Shown piece after piece: positions 17,235 through 26,026 of a stretch of DNA of 64,000 bases (position 1 is its first letter; every line of letters begins with the position of its first letter). The position numbers were made by a program, and so were the translations under genes. Under the pieces are notes generated by a model. It was not told where the DNA came from and did no database searches. It was given only the letters and a program-made list of their open reading frames with translations. Source of the stretch: Brachybacterium squillarum M-6-3 (lineage in GTDB: Bacteria > Actinomycetota > Actinomycetes > Actinomycetales > Dermabacteraceae); the NCBI RefSeq assembly GCF_000225825.1, contig NZ_AGBX01000001.1, forward strand, positions 1,240,001 through 1,304,000, in the 5' to 3' direction.

Positions 17235-18749
17235 TCAGGACCCGCCATCGCTCGCGGCGTCCCCGCCGGCGTCCGAGGCCGCCGATCCCTGCCCGGTGGT
17301 CTCCGCCGTCCCGTCCAGCACCGCGGTGATCTGCTCGGCATCGGTCGTGACGTCCTCCGCGGAGACCAGCTCCGAGGCCTGGTCGGTGAGCACGGCGGCG
17401 CGGGCGTCGAGGATCTCCTGGGCTCGCCCGCTGTCCACCAGCTCCTCCTGCAGCGTGGTGGTCTGCTTCTCGACCATGGCCGCGAACTCCGTGTTCTCGG
17501 TGAAGCGGCTGGCCAGAGGATTGTTTCCCTGCATGCCGCCGCCCCCGGGGCCGCCCTGGCCGCCTCCGCCGTCGCTCGCGCCGCCGGCGTCCGAGGGCAT
17601 CGCGCCCCCCGCATCGGAGGGCATCTCGCCATCGGTGGGCATCTGGCCGCCGCCGGGCATCTCCCCGTCGGTCGGCATCTGGCCCCCGCCCGGCATCGCC
17701 CCACCGGCGTCCGAGGGCATGGCAGGCATCTCCCCGTCGGCGGGCAGCTCGCCGCCGCCCGGCATCTGGCCTCCGCCGCCGTTGCTGGCCCCGAAGGCGA
17801 GGTTGTGGTCCCAGGCCACCACGGTCATCGTCCCCGCGTCGGGGCCGTAGTACAGGTAGGAGTTGTTGCCCGGACCGTCGATGTCGTCGAAGTTGGACAT
17901 CATGTCCTCCAGCGCCAGGTAGCGCGCGAAGGCCTCGACCTCCAGGTACTGCTCCAGCTGGGCGGCGAAGTCCTCGTCGCTGGAGGAGTCCAGGAACTCC
18001 AGGAAGGCGATCAGCGGGGTGTAGTCCTCCTCGCCGGCCTCCACGTCGAAGGCCTCCTCGTAGGAGGCGGGGTCCTCGTCCACGTAGGACCAGTCGCCGT
18101 CCGCATCGGACTTGTACAGCGTGCCGTCGGCGGAGAACACCGAGGCCATCCAGGCGTCGTCCATGTGCTCCAGGGCGAGCCGCAGCTGCGGATCGCCGCC
18201 GTTCACGGTGAAGGCGGTCGCCACCGAGAGCTGGGAGGCGAGCCCTGCTTCGGCCAGCAGGTCCAGGGCCACGGCCTCGTTCAGGGAGGTCGCCGTGGTG
18301 GTCGAGCGCACCACCAGGTCCGCCGCCCCCTCGAAGGACTGGTCGTCGACGTACTTGTCCAGGCGGATCCGCCAGGGCAGGGTCGCCGGGTCGTCGTCGG
18401 TGGAGATGCCCTGCAGGGAGGAGTTGCCCTTGAGCTTGAAGCCGACCTCCTCGAAGGCGGTGCCGTCGATGGTGACCTGGCCGGTGATCCACTCCTTCTC
18501 CTCGGAGTCGAGGTAGGTCTCGATCATGGCGGCGAGCTCCTCCTCTTCGAGGGTCGCCTCGATGGTGTGCAGGGTGCTCGCGTCCCACAGGGAGGAGACG
18601 TCGGTGCGGTCGGAGCCGGTGGTGGGGGTGACGGCGTCGCCGCCCTCGCTCGCACCGGTGCCTCCCGCGGAGCTGCAGGCGGCTGCGGTGCCGGTGATCG
18701 CCGCGGCCAGCAACAGGGAACGACGGGTCAGGCGGGGCGAACAGGGCAC
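17235..18749 (-). CDS. CotH-kinase-like secreted lipoprotein
   Basis: The GTG at 18749 is chosen over an ATG 33 nt upstream because TGGAGG precedes it at 6 nt. The 504-residue product starts with a twin-arginine-like signal (LTRRSLLLAA) and a lipobox ending AAAC, so it should be a cell-surface lipoprotein. The body fits the CotH family of atypical kinases: FKLKGNSSLQG, MEHM-like ALEHMDDAWM, LEDMMSNFDD, GPGNNSYLYY and VVAWDHNLAFG, the last with the likely metal-binding Asp. Between the kinase core and the helical C-terminus lies a Gly/Met/Pro repeat of about 75 residues. The substrate is unknown. Confidence 0.85.
   Translation of the reverse strand: MPCSPRLTRRSLLLAAAITGTAAACSSAGGTGASEGGDAVTPTTGSDRTDVSSLWDASTLHTIEATLEEEELAAMIETYLDSEEKEWITGQVTIDGTAFEEVGFKLKGNSSLQGISTDDDPATLPWRIRLDKYVDDQSFEGAADLVVRSTTTATSLNEAVALDLLAEAGLASQLSVATAFTVNGGDPQLRLALEHMDDAWMASVFSADGTLYKSDADGDWSYVDEDPASYEEAFDVEAGEEDYTPLIAFLEFLDSSSDEDFAAQLEQYLEVEAFARYLALEDMMSNFDDIDGPGNNSYLYYGPDAGTMTVVAWDHNLAFGASNGGGGQMPGGGELPADGEMPAMPSDAGGAMPGGGQMPTDGEMPGGGQMPTDGEMPSDAGGAMPSDAGGASDGGGGQGGPGGGGMQGNNPLASRFTENTEFAAMVEKQTTTLQEELVDSGRAQEILDARAAVLTDQASELVSAEDVTTDAEQITAVLDGTAETTGQGSAASDAGGDAASDGGS
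17560..17785 (-). repeat. Met/Gly/Pro-rich coding repeat in CotH-like gene
   Basis: Related short units encode GGGQMP, DGEMP and PSDAGGAMP in tandem, giving about 11 Met in 75 residues. The units are about 24-45 bp and partly identical at DNA level, so copy number may vary between strains. Confidence 0.8.
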
Positions 18750-18818
18750 GGGAACCTCCAGGTGACGAGCGAGAGGTTCCACGAGACCGCGCGGAGCTGT
18801 GCATCGCCTATGTCCGGG

Positions 18819-19415
18819 CTACGCCTGACCTGTGGCCCGCTCTTCGCCCGGGCCACCCGCGGCTCGTCGAGGGCCCGGCGAGGCTGCGGGCGGATGCACG
18901 AGGTCGAGGATCGCCACCGCCAGCTGGCCCGTGCGCAGCACCGAGCCGAGCCCGAACAGCGCGAGCAGCGCGGCAACGCCGAGCCAGGTGGCCAGGTCGT
19001 CCCGGTCCGTCGCCGTCGAGATCGCCGCGCCGCCGACCAGGGCGAGCGGCAGCAGCGAGCTGAGGGCCAGGCAGGCCAGAGTGGTGACCGGAACGATCCG
19101 CCGCGACGCCCGCGCGGCGAGCAGGCGGACCGCGAGCACCCCCGTGATCAGGTCCGCGAGCAGGGTCAGGGCGGCGGCGACCAGGAGGGATACCTGCAGC
19201 ACCGTGATCCACCAGGTGAGGCGGGACGAGAGCGCGGCTCCCTCCGCGGTGGGGGTGAGCACCTCGCTGACACCGATCCCGACCGCCACCAGGATCACGC
19301 CGGCAAGGGTGAGCAGCAGCAGGATCGCCCCTGTCCAGAGCAGCGCGGCGGCCAGGGCGGTCAAGGCGTGGGGACGCCGGGAGATCGCACGGCCCGGCCC
19401 GTCCTCGATGCCCAT
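18819..19415 (-). CDS. Unknown four-helix membrane protein
   Basis: This 198-residue protein has four hydrophobic stretches: about residues 18-50, 68-95, 106-130 and 142-165. The short cytoplasmic ends are rich in Arg, Pro and Gly. I do not recognise a family. ATG 19415 lies 6 nt after TAGCCT, so it is probably translated from a leaderless mRNA. It stands alone between the CotH-like and DoxX-type genes on the same strand. Confidence 0.7.
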   Translation of the reverse strand: MGIEDGPGRAISRRPHALTALAAALLWTGAILLLLTLAGVILVAVGIGVSEVLTPTAEGAALSSRLTWWITVLQVSLLVAAALTLLADLITGVLAVRLLAARASRRIVPVTTLACLALSSLLPLALVGGAAISTATDRDDLATWLGVAALLALFGLGSVLRTGQLAVAILDLVHPPAASPGPRRAAGGPGEERATGQA

Positions 19416-19421
19416 GGGAGG

Positions 19422-19427
19422 AGGCTA
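19422..19427 (-). promoter_or_regulatory. -10 box, leaderless type
   Basis: Minus strand TAGCCT, 6 nt before the ATG at 19415. Confidence 0.5.
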
Positions 19428-19455
19428 TGTCGAGGACGGGCCGGGCCGGGGCGGA

Positions 19456-20640
19456 TCAGCGGTTGAAGGGGTCGTCCGGGCGGATGCTCCAGGAGAAGCC
19501 GCGATCGAAGAGCACCGAGCCGTCCTCGTCGGGGGCGAGCACCAGGTCGACCCCCTCGCCGGTCACGTGCAGGGTGCCGTCGGCCTGCTCGGTGAAGGTC
19601 AGGACGATCTCGGTGGGGGTGATGCTGAGGAAGTCGGCGACGCGCTGCCCCTCCTCGCGGGGCGGGGTCATCGAGAGGGTGACCGTGCCGTCCGGGTTCC
19701 TCACCCCCATGCCGACCAGCAGGGTGCCGTCGGCCAGGCGCAGCTGCGCGGGGGCGCGGTCCCCGTAGACGTGCTCGTCGTAGGCGAAGGACTGCCAGCG
19801 GGTGTCCTCGGAGAGCTGGGCGGCGGGCTCCGCGGTGTCCTCGACGACGGTCCACACTCCGGCGGGCGTCGATTCGTCGAGCATGCGCGAGGGGTACATC
19901 TGGGCGGTGACCACGCCTATCAGGACCACGAGGGCCAGGCCGGCGATCGGACCGAGCACGTTCGTCACCCGCGCGACGGGCCGCCAGGGGATCAGCGTGG
20001 GCAGCGGGGAGGGGTCGATGGGTCCGCGACCCAGGAAGGCCCGCGCCACGCGCGGCATCCAGGGGATCAGCACGATCAGCGCGAGCACAAGCCACAGCAG
20101 GGCGCCCTGCTTGACGGGCACGTCGTAGCCGAGGTTCAGCACCAGCACCAGGCTCATCGAGGCGGCGGCGATCGTTGCGCCCAGCGGCGCCGAGCGCCGC
20201 CACAGCAGGGCGATCGCCGCGCCCACCTCGGCCACCCCGGCGAGCACCTGGAACAGCGGGGAGAAGGCGACCATCCGCCACAGCAGCCCCATCGGGCTCA
20301 TCTCCCCGAAGGCGATCAGGGCGTCCCCGGAGCCGGTGACGCCGAACTGGCCGAGCCACACCTTCGCGAAGCCGTAGTAGAGCATCGCCACGGCCAGCAG
20401 CAGGCGCACGCCGCCGTGGGCCCACCAGGCCAGGGTCACGGCGACCAGGCGGCCCATGCGCTTCTCGGCGGAGTAGTCGGCGGCGGGGTCCCCGCGGTCA
20501 TCGGGGACGGAGGGCTCCGCGGCGCGCCCCGGTTCGTCGTCGGCGGTGTCGGTCGGGGGAGCGGCGGCCCAGGAGGAGGTCCCGGGGCGAGGGTCGGCGG
20601 TGGCGTCGGAGGTCTCGGGGCGGGGGCCGGAGGTGCTCAT
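19456..20640 (-). CDS. DoxX-family membrane protein with extracytoplasmic domain
   Basis: This 394-residue protein has a long, disordered Pro/Asp-rich N-terminus (about 65 residues). Four DoxX-type transmembrane helices follow, including LLLAVAMLYYGFAKVWLGQFG near residue 80, then a fifth helix (VLGPIAGLALVVLIGVVTAQ) and a C-terminal beta-rich domain of about 150 residues, probably outside the cell. DoxX-like proteins are linked to redox or thiol homeostasis in some bacteria; the role here is not known. The C-terminal domain, with repeated TVTLSMTPP-like strands, is not part of standard DoxX. Confidence 0.75.
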   Translation of the reverse strand: MSTSGPRPETSDATADPRPGTSSWAAAPPTDTADDEPGRAAEPSVPDDRGDPAADYSAEKRMGRLVAVTLAWWAHGGVRLLLAVAMLYYGFAKVWLGQFGVTGSGDALIAFGEMSPMGLLWRMVAFSPLFQVLAGVAEVGAAIALLWRRSAPLGATIAAASMSLVLVLNLGYDVPVKQGALLWLVLALIVLIPWMPRVARAFLGRGPIDPSPLPTLIPWRPVARVTNVLGPIAGLALVVLIGVVTAQMYPSRMLDESTPAGVWTVVEDTAEPAAQLSEDTRWQSFAYDEHVYGDRAPAQLRLADGTLLVGMGVRNPDGTVTLSMTPPREEGQRVADFLSITPTEIVLTFTEQADGTLHVTGEGVDLVLAPDEDGSVLFDRGFSWSIRPDDPFNR

Positions 20641-20772
20641 GGTTCATGGCATCACCGCGGCCCCGCGGTGGGCATCAGACCCCGGGCGCAGGGCGCGGCC
20701 CGGAGGTCGATGACCGCGGTCGCCGGATCCGACGAAGGTCGACACCCGGGCGGTGAAGGGCCGGGACGCGAC

Positions 20773-20803
20773 GACGCCCCCACGGCCGGGCCGTGAGGGC
20801 GTC
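20773..20803 (-). terminator. Hairpin terminator after SPFH gene
   Basis: A 15-position stem (one C-A mismatch) with arms GACGCCCCCACGGCC and GGCCGTGAGGGCGTC and a tight loop lies just past the stop of the minus-strand SPFH gene. There is no U-tract, usual for actinobacterial terminators. Confidence 0.6.
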
Positions 20804-20824
20804 GAGGTCAGAGCGGAAGGGCGG

Positions 20825-21943
20825 TCAGTTCGCGCTGCCGGGGTGCGCCCACGGCGGCAGGTCCCCGTCGTTCGGGAGGTTCCGCTGCGCCTCGCGGGCG
20901 GCCTGCTCGGCCTGGCGACGCGCGGCATCGGCCCGCTGCTGCTCGCGCTGGGCCCGCTGCTGGGCGGCGGCCTGCTGACGCTGCACGCCCTCAGCGGTGT
21001 CTGCCCCCTCGTCGGCGTCGTGCGCGGCCTGGGCCTGCAGCATCGCGGTGCGGATCTCCTCGCCCATGGAGCCGACGGCGCCGGGGTTCGAGGGCAGGTA
21101 CAGCACGTTGGAGCGACCGTTGCGGGCCACGTCCTGCATGGTGTCGAAGTACTGCGTCATCAGCAGCAGCTGCTCGGCGGAGTGCTCGATGCCGACCTTG
21201 CGCAGCATCTCGTACTGCTCGGCGATGCCCATCGCGATGGCCTTGCGCTGGGCGGCGACGCCCTCACCCTGCAGGCGCTTGGACTCGGCCTCGGCCTCGG
21301 CCTGGGTGACGCGCTTGATCTTGTCGGCCTCGGCGAGGGACTGCGCGGCCACCCGGTCGCGCTGGGCGGCGTTGATGGAGTTCATCGAGTCGCGCACGCG
21401 GCCGTCGGGGGAGATGTCCTGGACCAGGGTGTTGACGATGTTGAAGCCGAACTCCTGCATCCGGGCGGAGAGGGTCTCCTCCACGTTGCGGGCGATGTCG
21501 TCCTTGGACTCGAAGGCCTGGTCGAGGTTCAGGCTGGACAGGGCCGAGCGCACGGTGTCGAAGACGTAGGAGCGGATCTGCGCCTCGGGGTTGGAGAGGC
21601 GGTAGTACGCATCGACGACCTGCTCCTCCTTGATGACGTACTGCACCGCCACCGGCACCGTCACGAACACGTTGTCCTTGGTCTTGGACTCGATGTTGAC
21701 CTCGAGCTGCTGGATGCGCAGCGAGATCGGGCGGGTGGTGGAGTCGATGAACGGCGCCTTGAAGTTCAGGCCCGGGCGGGCGACGCGACGGAACTTGCCG
21801 AAGCGCTCGACGATCACGTTCTCCTGCGTGTGCACGGTGAACATGATCGAGGTGCGCAGGCCGCCGAAGAGCAGGGCGGCGAGGACGCCGAGGACCACGA
21901 CGACGATGACGAGGACGATGAGGATGGCGGCGATACCTTCCAC
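20825..21943 (-). CDS. SPFH/Band 7 domain membrane protein (stomatin-like)
   Basis: This 372-residue protein has one N-terminal membrane segment (AAILIVLVIVVVVLGVLAAL), then an SPFH domain from HTQENVIVERFGKFRRVARPGLNFKAPFID through KDNVFVTVPVAVQY. A coiled coil follows (AQRDRVAAQSLAEADKIKRVTQAEAEAESKRLQGEG), with a Gln/Ala/Arg-rich tail. This is the order of the HflK/stomatin/YbbK family, which forms membrane-associated oligomers and often partners an NfeD protease; no NfeD is next to it. GTG 21943 follows AGGGGGG. Confidence 0.9.
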   Translation of the reverse strand: MEGIAAILIVLVIVVVVLGVLAALLFGGLRTSIMFTVHTQENVIVERFGKFRRVARPGLNFKAPFIDSTTRPISLRIQQLEVNIESKTKDNVFVTVPVAVQYVIKEEQVVDAYYRLSNPEAQIRSYVFDTVRSALSSLNLDQAFESKDDIARNVEETLSARMQEFGFNIVNTLVQDISPDGRVRDSMNSINAAQRDRVAAQSLAEADKIKRVTQAEAEAESKRLQGEGVAAQRKAIAMGIAEQYEMLRKVGIEHSAEQLLLMTQYFDTMQDVARNGRSNVLYLPSNPGAVGSMGEEIRTAMLQAQAAHDADEGADTAEGVQRQQAAAQQRAQREQQRADAARRQAEQAAREAQRNLPNDGDLPPWAHPGSAN

Positions 21944-22085
21944 GGTCCCCCCTTTCCTGGATGGTGAACGATGTGAGCCACGCTACCAAGGGGTCCTGAC
22001 GAACGGTGGCCCCGCGCCGTCCGGTCGCTGACCTCGTCCGATGCGCACCGGTTGGCCGGGCGCGAGGGGCGGAGGACGGCGGCGC

Positions 22086-22859
22086 TCAGCCCAGCGGCGT
22101 GCTGCCCGGCGCCAGGCCCAGCTCGGTCTCGATGCGCCGGGCGATGCGCACCGGCGGCACCGGCGGGGCGAAGCGGCGCAGCACGCGGCCCTCGGCGTCC
22201 ACCAGGAACTTGGTGAAGTTCCAGGCGATGCGGCCGCCCATCACGCCGCCCTTCTGCTCGCGCAGCCAGGCCCACAGCGGATGCGAGCCGGCGCCGTTCA
22301 CGTCGACCTTCGAGAACAGCGGGAAGGAGATGTCGTAGGCGGAGGTGCAGATCTTCGCGATCTCCTCGTCGGTGCCGGGGTCCTGGTGGAACTGGTCCGA
22401 GGGGAAGCCGAGCACCGTGAAGCCGTGGTCCGCGAAGGCCCGCTGCAGAGTCTGCAGGCCCTCCAGCTGCGGGGTCAGCGCGCAGCGGGTGGCGGTGTTG
22501 ACCACCAGCACCACCCGGCCGCGGTAGATCGAGAGGTCCTGCTCGGCGCCGTCGATGGTGGTGGCGGTGAAGTCGTGCAGGGTCAGCGGGCCGGTCCGGG
22601 GACGGGGGATCGTGCGCTCGCCGTCCTCGTCCCCCGCCGCGGAGGCACCGGGGGCAGGCAGTTCGCGGCCGGGCCGCGGGGTGCGCACCCCCTCGGGACG
22701 CGGAGCGATCGGGCGGCGCGGCGCATGAAGGGCCGCGGGAATCCCCACGCCCGTGGCGGGATCCCCGTGGCCTGCGGTGACGTCCTCCCCGAGGGGGTCG
22801 GAGGGGTGTCGTTCGTCGCGCACTCTGTCCATCGGCTCGCTCTCCATCGGAGTATCCAT
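22086..22859 (-). CDS. Glutathione-peroxidase-family thiol peroxidase
   Basis: The peroxidase core begins near residue 92 (LHDFTATTIDGAEQDLSIYRG) with the peroxidatic Cys126 in NTATRCALTPQ, the Gln in FPSDQF and the Trp-Asn of IAWNFTKFLVD. It lacks selenocysteine, so a thioredoxin- or mycothiol-linked enzyme is likely. The usual FPCNQF is FPSDQF here, so a resolving Cys may be elsewhere (ICTSAYD). The ATG at 22859 leaves a 90-residue charged, Pro-rich leader, far more than the roughly 160-residue family norm. No later ATG exists before the core; a GTG start within the leader is possible. Confidence 0.8.
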   Translation of the reverse strand: MDTPMESEPMDRVRDERHPSDPLGEDVTAGHGDPATGVGIPAALHAPRRPIAPRPEGVRTPRPGRELPAPGASAAGDEDGERTIPRPRTGPLTLHDFTATTIDGAEQDLSIYRGRVVLVVNTATRCALTPQLEGLQTLQRAFADHGFTVLGFPSDQFHQDPGTDEEIAKICTSAYDISFPLFSKVDVNGAGSHPLWAWLREQKGGVMGGRIAWNFTKFLVDAEGRVLRRFAPPVPPVRIARRIETELGLAPGSTPLG

Positions 22860-22945
22860 CCTAGGACGCAGGTCACGTCGCGGCCACCGGATCGGGCGGA
22901 TTCGCCTCCGGGCGAACCCGTCATCGGGGCGCTCGGCCGGGGTGT

Positions 22946-23857
22946 TCAGCCGAGGAAGGCGTCGACCTCCGCGCGGGTGGGGGCGTCCCGCGGTCCCCAG
23001 CGGGTCACGGCGATCGCGGCGGCGGCGTTGGCGCGGGTCGCGGCGGACTCCCAGTCCCCGCCGAGGGCGCGCTCGGCCAGCAGCACCCCGGTGTGGGTGT
23101 CGCCGGCCCCGTTGGTGTCCACGGCCTTCTGCGGGAAGGCGGGGATCACGGTGCCGCGGCCGTGGTGGAAGACGGTGCAGCCGCGCTCGCCCTCCCGCAC
23201 CACCACGACGGCGTGGGAGCCGATACGGCGGCGCAGCGCCTCCGGGGTGTCCTCCACCGAGTCCAGGCCGGTCAGCGCCCGGGCCTCGTCGGCGTTGGAG
23301 GTCCACACGGTGGTGCGGGCCAGCACCCGGTCCTGCAGCGCGTGGGGGAAGCCGGCGAAGGGCTCGCCGGGGTCGAGCACCACCTCCACGCCCTCGGGCA
23401 CCGTGTCCAGGAAGTCCAGCAGCGGATCCCGGGTGGGCTCGAACAGGCTGTAGCCGGACAGGCACAGCAGGTCTCCGGGCTCCGGTGCGAGTCGGGCCAG
23501 GGACTCCGCGGTGACCTGCCGCTCCGCGCCGTAGACGGTGACGAAGCTGCGCTGGGCGGAGGGCTCGACCAGCACCACGCAGTAGCCGGTGTCGAGGTCC
23601 GGGCGCGGCTGGTCGGACAGCTCCACCCCGTCGGCGGCGAGGGCCTCGCGCACCAGGTCCCCGTGGGGCCCGGTGCCGTGTGCGCCGCCGTGGACGGCGC
23701 GGGCGCCGCTGCGGGCGGCCGCGACCAGGATGGTGGTGGCGCCGCCCGCGTAGCGCTCCTCGCTGACTGCATTGGTGTTGCCGCCGCTCGGGGGCAGGGC
23801 GGGCACCTCGAGCACCATGTCGACCAGGGCCTGGGCGGTGTGCAGGACGCGGGGCAT
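22946..23857 (-). CDS. PfkB-family carbohydrate kinase
   Basis: This 303-residue ribokinase-like enzyme shows the N-terminal glycine-rich substrate site (GGNTNAVSEERYAGGATTILVAA) and the C-terminal PfkB signature DTNGAGDTHTG with the catalytic Asp in GAGD. It transfers phosphate from ATP to a sugar or nucleoside hydroxyl; the substrate is not readable. ATG 23857 is chosen because TACACT lies 6 nt before it, whereas the longer frame upstream lacks coding character. Confidence 0.85.
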   Translation of the reverse strand: MPRVLHTAQALVDMVLEVPALPPSGGNTNAVSEERYAGGATTILVAAARSGARAVHGGAHGTGPHGDLVREALAADGVELSDQPRPDLDTGYCVVLVEPSAQRSFVTVYGAERQVTAESLARLAPEPGDLLCLSGYSLFEPTRDPLLDFLDTVPEGVEVVLDPGEPFAGFPHALQDRVLARTTVWTSNADEARALTGLDSVEDTPEALRRRIGSHAVVVVREGERGCTVFHHGRGTVIPAFPQKAVDTNGAGDTHTGVLLAERALGGDWESAATRANAAAAIAVTRWGPRDAPTRAEVDAFLG

Positions 23858-23863
23858 GGGCCG

Positions 23864-23869
23864 AGTGTA
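23864..23869 (-). promoter_or_regulatory. -10 box, leaderless type (PfkB kinase)
   Basis: Minus strand TACACT, 6 nt before ATG 23857. Confidence 0.55.
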
Positions 23870-23927
23870 GGGGCCGCCACGGGGAGCGGGCGGCCCGGTT
23901 CCGTGGACGTTCGTCGGACCCCTCCGC

Positions 23928-23933
23928 GACAAT
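23928..23933 (+). promoter_or_regulatory. -10 box, leaderless type (PBP)
   Basis: GACAAT, 6 nt before ATG 23940. It lies about 60 bp from the divergent PfkB -10 box. Confidence 0.45.
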
Positions 23934-23939
23934 GGCGCC

Positions 23940-25895
23940 ATGAGCACCACCGAGCCCACCGCCGACGCTCCCGTCGAGGGCGCGCCCCGCCGCCGCTGGG
24001 CCCTGCCCCTGGTGATCGTCGCCGGCCTGGCCGTGATCGCCCTGGTGGCCGGCGGCATCTGGTGGTGGCGCAGCGGCGACGGCTCCGAAGAGGCCGAGCA
24101 GCTCGCCGCCGCCCTGGAGAGCGGGGACTACTCCGGCCTGGCGCTGGCCGCGGGCGATGCCGCCGCGGCAGCCGAGGAGCACGAGCGCATCCTCGGCTCC
24201 CTGCTCGAGGACTCCGGCGCCAGCCCGCAGGTGGAGGTCAGCGGCAATGCCGACGCCGAGGGCGAGCGCGCCCTCACCCTCGCCTGGACCTGGGACCTCG
24301 CCGACGACGTCACCTGGGAGTACGAGACCCCGGCGAGCCTGGCCCGCGCCGACGGCGGCTGGGCCGCGCGGCTCGACCCCGCCGTCTACGCCCCGGACCT
24401 GACCGACTCCGAGCACCTCGAGCTCGACGCGGTCGCCGCCGAGGCCGGGGAGATCCTCGACCGCGACGGCGTGAGCCTCTACGGCCCCCGCGACGTGCTG
24501 GTGCTCGGCCTGGACCTCTCCCAGCTCGACACCGCGGAAGAGGAGGACGCCGCCGCTCGCGAGCTCGCCGACGCCCTGGGCATCGACCCCGACAACTTCG
24601 CCGCCACCGTCGAGGCCTCCGGGGAGGACGCCTTCGCCTCCGCCCTCACCATCCGCGCCGAGGACGCCGGGGACTACGACCTCGACGCCGCGGAGCAGAT
24701 CACCGGCTACCTCGCCCAGGAGGAGACGATGCCGCTGGCCGCCGAGCGGGACTACGCCCCCGGCGTGCTCGGCTCCCTCCGCGAGGCCACCGCCGAGGAC
24801 ATCGAGGAGTCCGAGGGGGAGGTCGCCGCCGGGGACCTCGTCGCCACCGGCGGCGTCACCGCGGCCCGCCGCGACCAGCTGGTCGGCACCAATGGCCTCG
24901 AGGTGCTCGCCGTGGACGAGGACGGTGCCGAGCGCTCCCTGCTGTCCACCGATCCCGTCGCCGGGCAGGACGTCACCATCACCCTGGACGACGAGCTGCA
25001 GCGCCTGGCCACCGAGGCCATCGCCGGGGAGGACTCGCCGGCCGCCGTGGTCGCCCTGCAGCCCTCCACCGGCGACCTGCTCGCCGCGGCCCTGGGCCCC
25101 GAGGGTCAGGAGTACCCGATCGGCCTGGTCGGCCAGTACGCCCCCGGCTCCACCTTCAAGACGGTGACGTCCCTGGGTCTGCTGCGGGCCGGGCTCACGC
25201 CCGCCTCCGAGGTCCAGTGTCCCGAGACCGCCACCGTGGAGGGCCGCTCCTTCAAGAACGCGGACTCCCTCTCCTCCGACCTGTTCGGCACCATGACCCT
25301 CGCCGAGGCCGTCGCCCACTCCTGCAACACCGCGATGGTGCTCGAGTCCGACACCGTCAGCCAAGAGCAGCTCGCCGCGGCCGCCACCACCCTCGGCATC
25401 GGTCAGGAGACCCCCGAGGGACTGGACGCCTTCATGGGCTCGGTCGATCCGGAGGACACCGGCACCGAGCACGCCGCCGCGATGCTCGGCCAGGGCCGCG
25501 TGCTGGCTTCGCCGCTGGCGATGGCGACCGTGCTGGCCAGCGTCCAGAACGGCGCGGCCGTGAGCCCTCGTGTGCTGGCCGACGACGACTCGGCGGCCGT
25601 GGAGGTCGACGAGCCGCTCACCGAGGACGAGACCGCGCAGATGCAGGAGATGCTGCGCGGCGTCGTCACCGACGGCAGTCTCGACGACTTCGCCGACCTC
25701 GACGGGGAGCCGGTGATCGGCAAGACCGGCACCGCCGAATGGACCGACGAGAACGGCGAGACCAAGCTGCACTCCTGGGTGATCGTCGCCCAGGGCGACC
25801 TCGCGATCGCCGTGTTCGTCGAGGACGGCAGCTACGGCTCGGTCACCGCCGGGCCCATCGCCCGCGAGGTCCTGGAGGGCGCCGCCGCCCTCTGA
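23940..25895 (+). CDS. Class B penicillin-binding protein, transpeptidase
   Basis: This 651-residue protein has one membrane anchor (about residues 20-44), an NTF2-like N-terminal region (about 50-130) as in MecA/PBP2a-type proteins, a dimerisation region, and a C-terminal transpeptidase domain. The active-site motifs are STFK (near 404), SCN (near 461) and KTGTAE (near 595), so it should cross-link peptidoglycan outside the membrane and be acylated by beta-lactams. The protein is unusually acidic (many Glu-Asp runs). It starts at ATG 23940 with a leaderless-type promoter and stands alone, away from the division cluster. Confidence 0.92.
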   Translation: MSTTEPTADAPVEGAPRRRWALPLVIVAGLAVIALVAGGIWWWRSGDGSEEAEQLAAALESGDYSGLALAAGDAAAAAEEHERILGSLLEDSGASPQVEVSGNADAEGERALTLAWTWDLADDVTWEYETPASLARADGGWAARLDPAVYAPDLTDSEHLELDAVAAEAGEILDRDGVSLYGPRDVLVLGLDLSQLDTAEEEDAAARELADALGIDPDNFAATVEASGEDAFASALTIRAEDAGDYDLDAAEQITGYLAQEETMPLAAERDYAPGVLGSLREATAEDIEESEGEVAAGDLVATGGVTAARRDQLVGTNGLEVLAVDEDGAERSLLSTDPVAGQDVTITLDDELQRLATEAIAGEDSPAAVVALQPSTGDLLAAALGPEGQEYPIGLVGQYAPGSTFKTVTSLGLLRAGLTPASEVQCPETATVEGRSFKNADSLSSDLFGTMTLAEAVAHSCNTAMVLESDTVSQEQLAAAATTLGIGQETPEGLDAFMGSVDPEDTGTEHAAAMLGQGRVLASPLAMATVLASVQNGAAVSPRVLADDDSAAVEVDEPLTEDETAQMQEMLRGVVTDGSLDDFADLDGEPVIGKTGTAEWTDENGETKLHSWVIVAQGDLAIAVFVEDGSYGSVTAGPIAREVLEGAAAL

Positions 25896-25898
25896 GGT

Positions 25899-25955
25899 GT
25901 CTCGCGCCCGGAGGGTCGTGCGGCGTCCGGAGAGGTGTGCCGCGTCCGGGACCGT
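25899..25955. repeat. Three degenerate 19-bp tandem units
   Basis: Units begin at 25899, 25918 and 25937, each headed by a version of GTGCCGCGTCCGG (10 to 12 of 13 matching). The array directly follows the PBP stop codon. Confidence 0.5.
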
Positions 25956-26026
25956 CGGATCCCCCGGTGGATCCCGGGCGCGCGTGATCTGCTGGGAGTC
26001 CGTCATCGGCCCGGAAGGGAATGGTC

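Noticed and set aside
17110-18804. 564-codon minus-strand frame in the CotH region
   Set aside because: Wrong frame of the CotH-like gene; Arg/Asp repeats mirror the Met/Gly repeat in another frame.
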